A stretch of 5,039 bases of DNA, from positions 1-5,039 of the forward strand of contig QQUO01000037.1 of assembly GCA_008501575.1 (NCBI GenBank), read 5' to 3'. Every line of letters begins with the position of its first letter. The stretch's first letter is position 1. The notes below the pieces were generated by a model. It made no database searches and was not told the DNA's origin. It saw only the letters and a list, made by a program, of their open reading frames with translations. Positions 1 through 5,039 of this stretch are shown here, in pieces. The position numbers were made by a program, and so were the translations under genes. The DNA is from Pseudomonadota bacterium. Lineage in GTDB: Bacteria > Pseudomonadota > Gammaproteobacteria > Xanthomonadales > Marinicellaceae.

Positions 1-157
1 CGCCACAAAACAAGAATTCTTAAGCGCAATTAAAGATGACGCCAAAATCCAGATTAATCATGAATTATTGGCTGCTGTAAAACCGATTAATGAAATACCT
101 AAGGACACCACCAAACAACCACCGGCCATGCCAGTAAAAGCAGGAGTTCAACCATGA
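1..157 (+). CDS. 3' end of an unidentified upstream gene (partial)
   Basis: This is the C-terminal tail of a gene that enters from the left edge. The first complete codon is at position 2, and 51 codons run to a TGA at 155-157. The tail starts ATKQEFLSAIKDDAKIQ, which looks helical and charged. It ends in a proline-rich, probably disordered stretch (QPPAMPVKAGVQP). The other two forward frames are not better candidates: the frame from base 1 stops at 31-33. Its stop codon overlaps the start codon of the next gene (ATGA at 154-157), the classic arrangement for translational coupling, which supports both the frame and membership in one operon. No domain is recognisable in so short a tail, so I assign no function. 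Confidence rests on the overlap and on the absence of any other gene in this stretch. Confidence 0.6.
   Translation, partial: ATKQEFLSAIKDDAKIQINHELLAAVKPINEIPKDTTKQPPAMPVKAGVQP
142..146 (+). promoter_or_regulatory. ribosome binding site (AGGAG) for the 603-residue protein
   Basis: AGGAG lies seven bases upstream of the ATG at 154, an ideal Shine-Dalgarno spacing. It sits inside the last codons of the upstream gene. It decides the start at 154 over the later methionines at residues 25-26, which would cut off the charged front part of the signal peptide. Confidence 0.8.
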
Positions 158-273
158 ATACAAACAACCCGAAAATAATATTACATGCCCCTAAACAGCA
201 CGGTTTTTTGGCCTGTTACTGTCTTATGATGGGTTTAATAATCAGTATATGCTTTTACGGTTCAGCGCAAGCC
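154..273 (+). other. Sec signal peptide, residues 1-40
   Basis: The n-region is long (17 residues, with K7 and K14). A hydrophobic stretch rich in L, I, M, C and F follows, then SAQA before G41, which fits the A-x-A rule for signal peptidase I. The cysteines at 21, 23 and 33 are not in a convincing lipobox, so a lipoprotein is unlikely. Confidence 0.85.
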
Positions 274-1965
274 GGTATCGCTACCATAACCCAGTCCATA
301 GAATTACAACCGGGTTGGAATGCGATTTATGTTGAAGTGGCACCTGAAAATAATAACATTGAAGATATATTTTCCGGTATTCCTGTGGCCAGTGTTTGGC
401 GTTGGATTCCCGATAAATTAGGTAAAGACTTTATCATTGATCCCGCTGAAGGCTTAATGAATCTGGATGGTTGGTACGGCTATTTCCCGGAGCCGAAACC
501 AGAAGCCTTTTTATCCAATTTATACACCATCTCCGCCAATACGGCTTACTTGATTAAATTAGAAGGATCCGTTGCAAAAACCATTCAAATTACCGGTAAA
601 CCACAATTGGTTAAAAAAACCTGGAGAACCAATGGATTTACATTGACCGGGTTCCCGTTGGTATCAGGACAAGAGCCCAGTTTTGGTGATTTTTTTGCCA
701 ATTCTGAAGCCCACCAAGGTCAACCCATTTATAAACTAAATCCCCAGGGTGTGTGGGAGTCCGTAAATAGTCCTTATTTAGAACGAATGAAATCCGGTGA
801 AGCCTATTGGTTTTATACCAATGGCACGTCACGCTATCAGGGCTTAATTAGTTTAACCATTGAGCAAGGTGAGTCTTTAAGCTACCAGGAAGCTTTTACA
901 GAAATGGATTTAGTGCTCAGTAACAGCAGTGACGTCACCAACTTTGTCAGCCTCAATCGAGAGGGTGGAAATTCATTGCCGATGAAGTTTAAAAATGTTG
1001 ACCTGGAAACAGATGAAATCGCCTGGCCTGATTTACCGGCCACGAAAGTTTATGAGCTGCAACCTGGGCAAGATTTAGTGGTGACTTTGGCCATTGACCG
1101 GTTATCTTTTTTGGAGCAACGAATGGAGCAGGTGTTTTCAATTACCAATGAACAAGGCGCCAAGTTACTTCTTCATGCTGGTGGCAACACCATGCAACCT
1201 TTAGTGCTTCCTGCTGGCGCGGGGCAAAGAAATAATCTCAAATTATTAAGCAATGAAAATTCCTATGCCGGATTATGGGCAGGAACTGCACGCATAAAAG
1301 CTGTCAGTCAAGCGCAAACGGGTGGTGTTAATCCTTTACCGGTCGGAAAAACCTTTCCGTTACGGGTTTTAATGCATGTCGATGCAACTGGTCAGGTTAA
1401 ATTAATTAAAAATGTCGTGCAAATGTGGGAAGAGGGCAGCTATCGGATTAGCCCCAAAGACCCTGAATTATTTGAAGTTGATGAGCCGGGCAGGTATGTA
1501 CTGTTAACCCGAGATGAACTGATACCCAATTACACAGGCGTAACGCGACGAAATGGTCAATCCGCCGGAATTCGTTACAGCACAGTGGCTTATGATTTTA
1601 ATGGTGATGACATCGAAATGAATGGTGATTTTCAATTAAACGAACAGGTCAATGTGAGTGTTCTGATTGATCCTGATATGCCAACAAACCCCTTTAGGCA
1701 TAAATTTCACCCCGACCATGATAATTTTGATGCACAGTATTTAAATCCTCAGCAAGAGGCTTTCCAAGTTACCCGAGAAATGGAGTTTTTGTTTACCAAT
1801 AATAATCCACAACATCCGGATGTGGCAGATCCCCCAGGATGGGGGGTCACCATTATGGGTGGAACTTTCCGTGAAACAATAACCGGACTTCATAAAAACG
1901 CCATTTTTGTGAGTGGTGACTTTCGCCTGACACGGGTGTCGTCCACCGCCATCTTAAACCAGTAA
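154..1965 (+). CDS. exported 603-residue protein of unknown function with conserved-looking C-terminal blocks
   Basis: This is a complete gene for a secreted, periplasmic or surface protein that I cannot name. Residues 1-40 form a Sec signal peptide: K7 and K14, a hydrophobic core at about 18-35, and a likely cut after SAQA (residue 40). The mature part has no cysteine. Residues 48-138 and about 155-230 look like two copies of one beta-rich unit. The first begins LQPGWNAIYVEV and ends AYLIKLEG; the second contains NGFTLTGFPL and ends AYWFYTNG. A beta-rich middle follows. From residue 374 (LWAG) the sequence becomes motif-like: FPLRVLMHVDATGQV at 401-415, NPFRHKFHPDHDN at 512-524, GWGVTIMGGTFRETITGLHK at 562-581 and FRLTRVSS at 590-597. 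I recall similar phrases in large secreted proteins of Verrucomicrobiota, Planctomycetes and some Gammaproteobacteria, but cannot verify this here. There is no transmembrane segment after the signal and no enzyme motif. It lies between the overlapping upstream gene and the giant propeller gene, so a role shared with the latter is likely but inferred. Confidence 0.93.
   Translation: MNTNNPKIILHAPKQHGFLACYCLMMGLIISICFYGSAQAGIATITQSIELQPGWNAIYVEVAPENNNIEDIFSGIPVASVWRWIPDKLGKDFIIDPAEGLMNLDGWYGYFPEPKPEAFLSNLYTISANTAYLIKLEGSVAKTIQITGKPQLVKKTWRTNGFTLTGFPLVSGQEPSFGDFFANSEAHQGQPIYKLNPQGVWESVNSPYLERMKSGEAYWFYTNGTSRYQGLISLTIEQGESLSYQEAFTEMDLVLSNSSDVTNFVSLNREGGNSLPMKFKNVDLETDEIAWPDLPATKVYELQPGQDLVVTLAIDRLSFLEQRMEQVFSITNEQGAKLLLHAGGNTMQPLVLPAGAGQRNNLKLLSNENSYAGLWAGTARIKAVSQAQTGGVNPLPVGKTFPLRVLMHVDATGQVKLIKNVVQMWEEGSYRISPKDPELFEVDEPGRYVLLTRDELIPNYTGVTRRNGQSAGIRYSTVAYDFNGDDIEMNGDFQLNEQVNVSVLIDPDMPTNPFRHKFHPDHDNFDAQYLNPQQEAFQVTREMEFLFTNNNPQHPDVADPPGWGVTIMGGTFRETITGLHKNAIFVSGDFRLTRVSSTAILNQ
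295..843 (+). repeat. apparent duplicated beta-rich unit inside the 603-residue protein (residues 48-230)
   Basis: Two stretches follow the same order of landmarks. The first has GWN (54-56), then GIPV and VWRW, then GWYGYFP, and ends AYLIKLEG (131-138). The second has NGFTLTGFPL (160-169), then a phenylalanine-rich stretch (FGDFFA), then GVWESV, and ends EAYWFYTNG (216-224). The match is one of pattern and hydrophobic spacing rather than high identity, so this would be an old duplication within the protein and not a DNA-level repeat. Confidence 0.45.
1273..1962 (+). other. C-terminal conserved-looking region of the 603-residue protein (residues 374-603)
   Basis: This region is dense in invariant-looking residues (G, W, H, D, N, P). 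It runs LWAG at 374-377, FPLRVLMHVD at 401-410, NPFRHKFHPDHDN at 512-524, WGVTIMGGTFRETITGLHK at 563-581 and GDFRLTRVSS at 588-597. The cluster H516, H519, D521, H522, D523 and N524 could bind a divalent metal. That is inferred from composition only; no known metalloenzyme signature matches it. The last block ends only a few residues before the stop, so the domain occupies the extreme C-terminus and leaves no room for a sorting or anchor signal. Confidence 0.5.
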
Positions 1966-1970
1966 GGTGA
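1964..1970 (+). promoter_or_regulatory. ribosome binding site (AAGGTGA) for the propeller protein
   Basis: AAGGTGA overlaps the TAA stop of the preceding gene and lies five bases before the ATG at 1976. It favours that start over the in-frame ATG at 1997, which has only a weak AAGAG (1985-1989) seven bases upstream. The overlap with the stop codon suggests translation passes directly from one gene to the next. Confidence 0.7.
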
Positions 1971-1975
1971 TAACA

Positions 1976-2062
1976 ATGTATTTTAAGAGTATAACTATGA
2001 AAAATTCTATCTACAGTCTCTGCGGCTTATTGATGTTGTTATTGTCCACCGATTCACTGGCC
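1976..2062 (+). other. Sec signal peptide, residues 1-29
   Basis: K4 and K9 precede a hydrophobic core rich in leucine (about residues 12-23), then STDSLA with a likely cut after A29, just before SWPNGGGG. Starting at the second methionine (residue 8) would still give a complete signal peptide. Confidence 0.85.
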
Positions 2063-5039
2063 TCTTGGCCCAATGGAGGTGGTGGCGCCGGTTTTGATCA
2101 TGCGGTTGCCATTGAAACTTCAGCCTCCGGTTCAACGTATGTTTTGGGTGAGTTTGAAGGCACGGCCAACTTTGGTGGTTTTCAGCTGAACAGTACCGGC
2201 TTAAAAGACGTTTATTTACTTAAAATCAAACAAAACGGTGATGTTGAATGGGCAATCAAGGCCGGCAGTGCTTCTCAAGTTATGGCGCGTGCTTTAACCG
2301 TTGATGCTTCAGACAATGTCTATATTGTCGGTGCTTTTTACGGAACGCTATACCTTGGTGGTGATGATTTGGTGAATAACGGCAATATACAAAATGGTTT
2401 TGTGGCGAAGGCCAACAGCGCAGGTGTTTGGCAATGGGCACATCACATCGGAACACCGGGTAACGAAAGTGAAGCCACATTAATAAAATCAATTGAAGGT
2501 GATTCAACGGTTATACCGCCTGAAGAGGGGTCAGTTTATGTGGCCGGCTATTATCGTGTGTCAGCTTCTGTAAGGGATTATGCCGGGAGTATTGGGCTGA
2601 CAAATGGTCTTGGCGCCAAGAGTTCTGAACTATTTATCGCTCGTTATGAACATGACGGCGAATTACAATGGGCGGTAGACCGCGATGCCCAATCCACTCA
2701 TGGCGAAAAACCGACTGCCATGGAAGTTAATGACAATGGACGTATGTATGTATTTGGTGAAAGCAGTGGTCAAGTGGATATTTATCAGGAAGATTTTGAA
2801 ACCATTGGTGATTATGGCTTTCCCTCGGGATGGTACAGTAACTGGAATAATAACAGCTGTCCCTATAGTTCAGACAGAGCTCATGGTGTTAAGCAACACA
2901 ATAAACCCGGTAACAATAGCCGAGATTTTTATATATCCGGTGTTCCACAATACAATAATTCTAACAATTGGTTAAATAACACCTATATTTATACAGCCAG
3001 TTGGGACACCACCGAAGTTGAAAGTTACACCATAAAATTTGATATTATAGAAGGCCAATACCCATTTAGTGAGCGCCCTGATAATGGCGAAAATTTAACT
3101 GTTTATTTGGCTGATCCAAACTCCGGTGGTTTTCACTATTTGGATACCTTTTACGGTGGTGGCGGTTACACCAATGGCACCTTTACATACAACATACCGG
3201 CTTATTTAAAACCAAATGGTGCCAAGCTGGTATTTCTTAAAGGCATCAGCACCTTTGCCTGTGGTGATTTTTGGCACATTGATAATCTTGTTATTGAAGG
3301 TAATGGTACACCTCAGAACTTTGCCTTCCAGGTCACTAATTCATTATCGACTTCGCCATCTATTGGTGCTTCCTCAGACTTGCCGCTTGCTTTAAAGATA
3401 GCTGATGTCGCTTATGATTCGTTTTCAAACAAATTAGCCGTTTCAGGTACCAACACAATCAGTGGCACCAATTACTGCCAAGATTCATTACCTTCAGGTG
3501 CTTTCGTGGCTAATTTAAATATGGACAGCGCAAGCTTTAGTTGTGATTGGGTTAAATCTTCTGAATTTAACAGTCAGTCTGTCGGAGCCGGTATTACCTT
3601 GGATGGTGGTGGCAATATTTATCAAATTGGTACATTTAGTGGCAGTATGACATTCAATAATGTTGATAATCAATGTCTGGGCTTAAACATTAGTAATGAA
3701 ACCATCAATAGTTTTGACAATACCGATGATGTCTTTATGGTGTCCTATCGTAATGATGGTGTTCATTGTTGGGTGACCGGTGGTAATTATTTTGACACCA
3801 CCGATTCCTATCCGGCCATCATTGGTGAAATAGAGCAAGAGCGTGGTGTTGATATCAGTACAGATGGCTCATCGTTATATTTAACCGGTGATTTTAATTC
3901 CAGTATTTTATTGGGTGAAGACATCCGTTTCGATGGCCAGGGTGAAACCGACATGTTTATTACAAACTGGGGCTTGGACGGTCGGCCTTTTCAGGTTGAG
4001 TCGTGGCCTGTCGGTGTGGCGTTAATACCACCAACCAATGCCTATGTCGGTAGTGCAACTTTACTGCCGGATTTTTATCAGGATGGTGAGCAATTAACCC
4101 CCGCTGCAGCGCAAGAGCTGTTCTACTGGGCAGGACCGATTCCGGGCCAACCAGAGGGCCGCTTAATACCATTACAGCCATTTTCTGAGGTTGAGGTACA
4201 TTGGCGGAAATCCAGTTCAGCACAAAATGAGGACCGAATTATTACGGTGGGCGCTGCCAATTGGCCGACCGATGCTTGTGACAGTAATACCATCGAAAAT
4301 TGTTACCAAATACATATCTCCGGGGCGCCGGTAGAAATTGAACCGGCGTCAGGGGATTCAATATTTTTTGAATTGTTCTATGCCGGAGGTTCGGCAGAAA
4401 TCAATAATCGGGTATTTAATAACGTGACATCCGGGTTTTCTACCTTAAGTTACTTTAATGGTCCGGAGCCGGATCCGGCACAATACGCGGTCACTATTGA
4501 GGTGGTGAGAACCGTACCTTTTACTTCGGCCCCATTATTTGAAGACAATAAAGCGGCAACCATTGGTACCAAAGTCACTGATGGTTACCATAATGAACTC
4601 GGACGATCCGGATATGTGGTTAACGAACTGGCTTTCTATGACGGTATCGGTACCAGTGCAGCCTACAATCGAGCCGGTCGTACCGGTGACATTATTCCAG
4701 TTAATCGAATATCTTCCTCACGTCCACAAGATGTGGGTAAAGAGTTAACAGTGGCGTGGTATCACAGCAATTATCGTGGTGTTTATTGGCCTGATAAGCC
4801 TGTGCGATATAACCCGCAATGGCCGTTTGATCCCGATAAAATTATTATTGCCAGTGAACAAGGTGGTGAAGTCTTGGGACAATCTCCATTAGATCCGCTG
4901 GATTTTCCTTCAGTGAGTTTGTATATACAAGATGATCCGGCATTGCCCGGTTTTAACCCAAATGATGAGCATGCCTTATTTGCACCGTCAAATACGGGTA
5001 GTGGCCATGATGCTGTGTTCGCGTTACGTTCGGATTTTG
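1976..5039 (+). CDS. large exported SBBP-type beta-propeller protein with an inserted domain (3' end outside window)
   Basis: I translated this frame through to the right edge: 1021 codons with no stop, and the gene continues beyond. Residues 1-29 are a signal peptide. Residues about 40-677 hold seven copies of the SBBP-like blade pattern: Y-x-x-G-x-F near the start, a glycine-rich turn, then G-x-x-x-W near the end. SBBP propellers are known from large surface and secreted bacterial proteins, where they are thought to serve as structural or binding scaffolds. Blade 4 is interrupted at about 270-442 by a separate domain. Residues 678-1021 match nothing I can name but include NPNDEHA at 994-1000 and AVFALRSDF at 1013-1021. 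No catalytic motif, calcium-binding repeat or anchor is visible in the part present. The start at 1976 is chosen for its Shine-Dalgarno; 1997 (MKNSIYSL) would leave an equally good signal peptide. The gene lies ten bases after the 603-residue gene and is surely in the same operon. Confidence 0.93.
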   Translation, partial: MYFKSITMKNSIYSLCGLLMLLLSTDSLASWPNGGGGAGFDHAVAIETSASGSTYVLGEFEGTANFGGFQLNSTGLKDVYLLKIKQNGDVEWAIKAGSASQVMARALTVDASDNVYIVGAFYGTLYLGGDDLVNNGNIQNGFVAKANSAGVWQWAHHIGTPGNESEATLIKSIEGDSTVIPPEEGSVYVAGYYRVSASVRDYAGSIGLTNGLGAKSSELFIARYEHDGELQWAVDRDAQSTHGEKPTAMEVNDNGRMYVFGESSGQVDIYQEDFETIGDYGFPSGWYSNWNNNSCPYSSDRAHGVKQHNKPGNNSRDFYISGVPQYNNSNNWLNNTYIYTASWDTTEVESYTIKFDIIEGQYPFSERPDNGENLTVYLADPNSGGFHYLDTFYGGGGYTNGTFTYNIPAYLKPNGAKLVFLKGISTFACGDFWHIDNLVIEGNGTPQNFAFQVTNSLSTSPSIGASSDLPLALKIADVAYDSFSNKLAVSGTNTISGTNYCQDSLPSGAFVANLNMDSASFSCDWVKSSEFNSQSVGAGITLDGGGNIYQIGTFSGSMTFNNVDNQCLGLNISNETINSFDNTDDVFMVSYRNDGVHCWVTGGNYFDTTDSYPAIIGEIEQERGVDISTDGSSLYLTGDFNSSILLGEDIRFDGQGETDMFITNWGLDGRPFQVESWPVGVALIPPTNAYVGSATLLPDFYQDGEQLTPAAAQELFYWAGPIPGQPEGRLIPLQPFSEVEVHWRKSSSAQNEDRIITVGAANWPTDACDSNTIENCYQIHISGAPVEIEPASGDSIFFELFYAGGSAEINNRVFNNVTSGFSTLSYFNGPEPDPAQYAVTIEVVRTVPFTSAPLFEDNKAATIGTKVTDGYHNELGRSGYVVNELAFYDGIGTSAAYNRAGRTGDIIPVNRISSSRPQDVGKELTVAWYHSNYRGVYWPDKPVRYNPQWPFDPDKIIIASEQGGEVLGQSPLDPLDFPSVSLYIQDDPALPGFNPNDEHALFAPSNTGSGHDAVFALRSDF
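2093..4006 (+). other. seven-bladed SBBP-like beta-propeller (residues 40-677)
   Basis: The Y-x-x-G element that opens each blade is found at residues 55-58 (YVLG), 116-119 (YIVG), 188-191 (YVAG), 258-261 (YVFG), 488-491 (AVSG, degenerate), 549-552 (YQIG) and 635-638 (YLTG). Tryptophans near the blade ends are at 92, 154, 232, 525, 599 and 677; blade 4 lacks a clear one. A typical full blade is the first: YVLGEFEGTANFGGF, then D78, then an asparagine-glycine turn before EWA at 91-93. Spacing between the glycines is 61, 72, 70, 230, 61 and 86 residues. Seven units fit one closed propeller, and the single large gap is explained by the inserted domain. Confidence 0.75.
2783..3301 (+). other. domain inserted in propeller blade 4 (residues 270-442), MAM / choice-of-anchor-J-like
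   Basis: The segment begins YQEDFETIGDYGFPSGW, the opening typical of choice-of-anchor-J and related MAM or jelly-roll domains (acidic-F-E, then P-x-G-W). It ends GDFWHIDNLVIEG, resembling their usual W-x-I-D-(D/N)-(L/V)-x-(I/V) close. Between the two lie many aromatic and asparagine residues, as in a beta-sandwich. C295 and C429 are its only cysteines and could form a disulfide joining the start and end of the domain. Such domains are often described as binding or adhesion modules; a carbohydrate or protein ligand here is inferred. Confidence 0.6.
4007..5039 (+). other. unassigned region after the propeller (residues 678-1021, open at the edge)
   Basis: About 344 residues follow the propeller without any repeat of the blade pattern. 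The stretch is predicted by eye to be mostly beta, with few charged helices. Notable points are VEVHWRKSSS at 740-749, a cysteine pair at 769 and 777, the acidic-proline linker GPEPDPA at 829-835, and a final part with IIIASEQGGEVLG, SVSLYIQDDP, GFNPNDEHALF and DAVFALRSDF. I recall sentence-like runs of this kind in giant secreted proteins of Verrucomicrobiota and relatives, but cannot confirm that. The domain probably continues past the window. Confidence 0.5.

Noticed and set aside
211..255. Possible lipoprotein signal around the cysteines at residues 21, 23 and 33 of the 603-residue protein
   Set aside because: None is preceded by a proper lipobox, and a good signal peptidase I site (SAQA) follows at residue 40.
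638..832. Reverse-strand open frame of 64 codons inside the 603-residue gene
   Set aside because: It lies wholly within a well-supported gene on the other strand, and its product looks like no recognisable protein.
2280..2507. Reverse-strand open frame of 75 codons
   Set aside because: The product is rich in H, R and C, typical of antisense reading of the propeller blades, and it lies fully inside the continuous propeller frame.
2685..2975. Forward open frame of 96 codons in another frame
   Set aside because: It is a shadow of the propeller gene, whose own frame is open throughout and carries clear domain motifs.
3960..4223. Reverse-strand open frame of 87 codons
   Set aside because: It has no recognisable features and lies inside the propeller gene.
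4324..4350. Hairpin with a nine-pair stem (one G-U) and a nine-base loop, built around CGCCGGT and ACCGGCG
   Set aside because: It lies inside the coding frame with no run of T after it, so a terminator is unlikely. One such stem can arise by chance in a gene this long.
4468..4479. Perfect 12-base palindrome GCCGGATCCGGC next to TCCGGA
   Set aside because: It encodes part of the acidic-proline linker (PEPDPA), where proline and glutamate or aspartate codons readily give such a pattern. No second copy or operator context was seen.
4539..4748. Forward open frame of 69 codons in another frame
   Set aside because: It is out of frame with, and fully inside, the long propeller gene.

Overview
The window looks like part of a co-directional operon of secreted or surface proteins from a Gram-negative bacterium. 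Three things suggest this: moderate GC content (roughly 40-45% by eye), clear Shine-Dalgarno sequences, and two consecutive Sec-type signal peptides. A marine or environmental Gammaproteobacterium is my best guess, but nothing here fixes the taxon. I see no RNA gene, mobile element, CRISPR array or terminator, and coding sequence fills almost every base.

Layout, all on the + strand. (1) Positions 1-157 hold the last 51 codons of an unidentified gene that runs in from the left. Its stop codon overlaps the next start as ATGA. (2) Positions 154-1965 encode a complete 603-residue exported protein. Its N-terminal part looks internally duplicated. Its C-terminal half carries strikingly motif-like blocks, including a His/Asp-rich HPDHDN segment and a GGTFRETITGLHK segment near the end. 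(3) Ten bases later, a very long frame starts at 1976 and stays open through the right edge (1021 codons with no stop). It encodes a signal peptide, seven recognisable beta-propeller blades of the SBBP type, and about 340 further residues of unassigned sequence. Blade 4 is interrupted by an extra domain of about 170 residues with a MAM / choice-of-anchor-J-like look. The protein must continue beyond the window.

The tight spacing (4-base overlap, then 10 bases) implies that the three genes are co-transcribed and probably translationally coupled. Both visible complete N-termini are exported, so the two proteins probably act together outside the inner membrane, for example as a large surface or secreted protein with a companion. 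That role is inference: no catalytic domain, transporter, secretion machinery or sorting signal is visible. The most interesting points are the domain inserted in the propeller, the conserved-looking but unnamed C-terminal blocks of both proteins, and the possibility that the two genes form a recurring pair.
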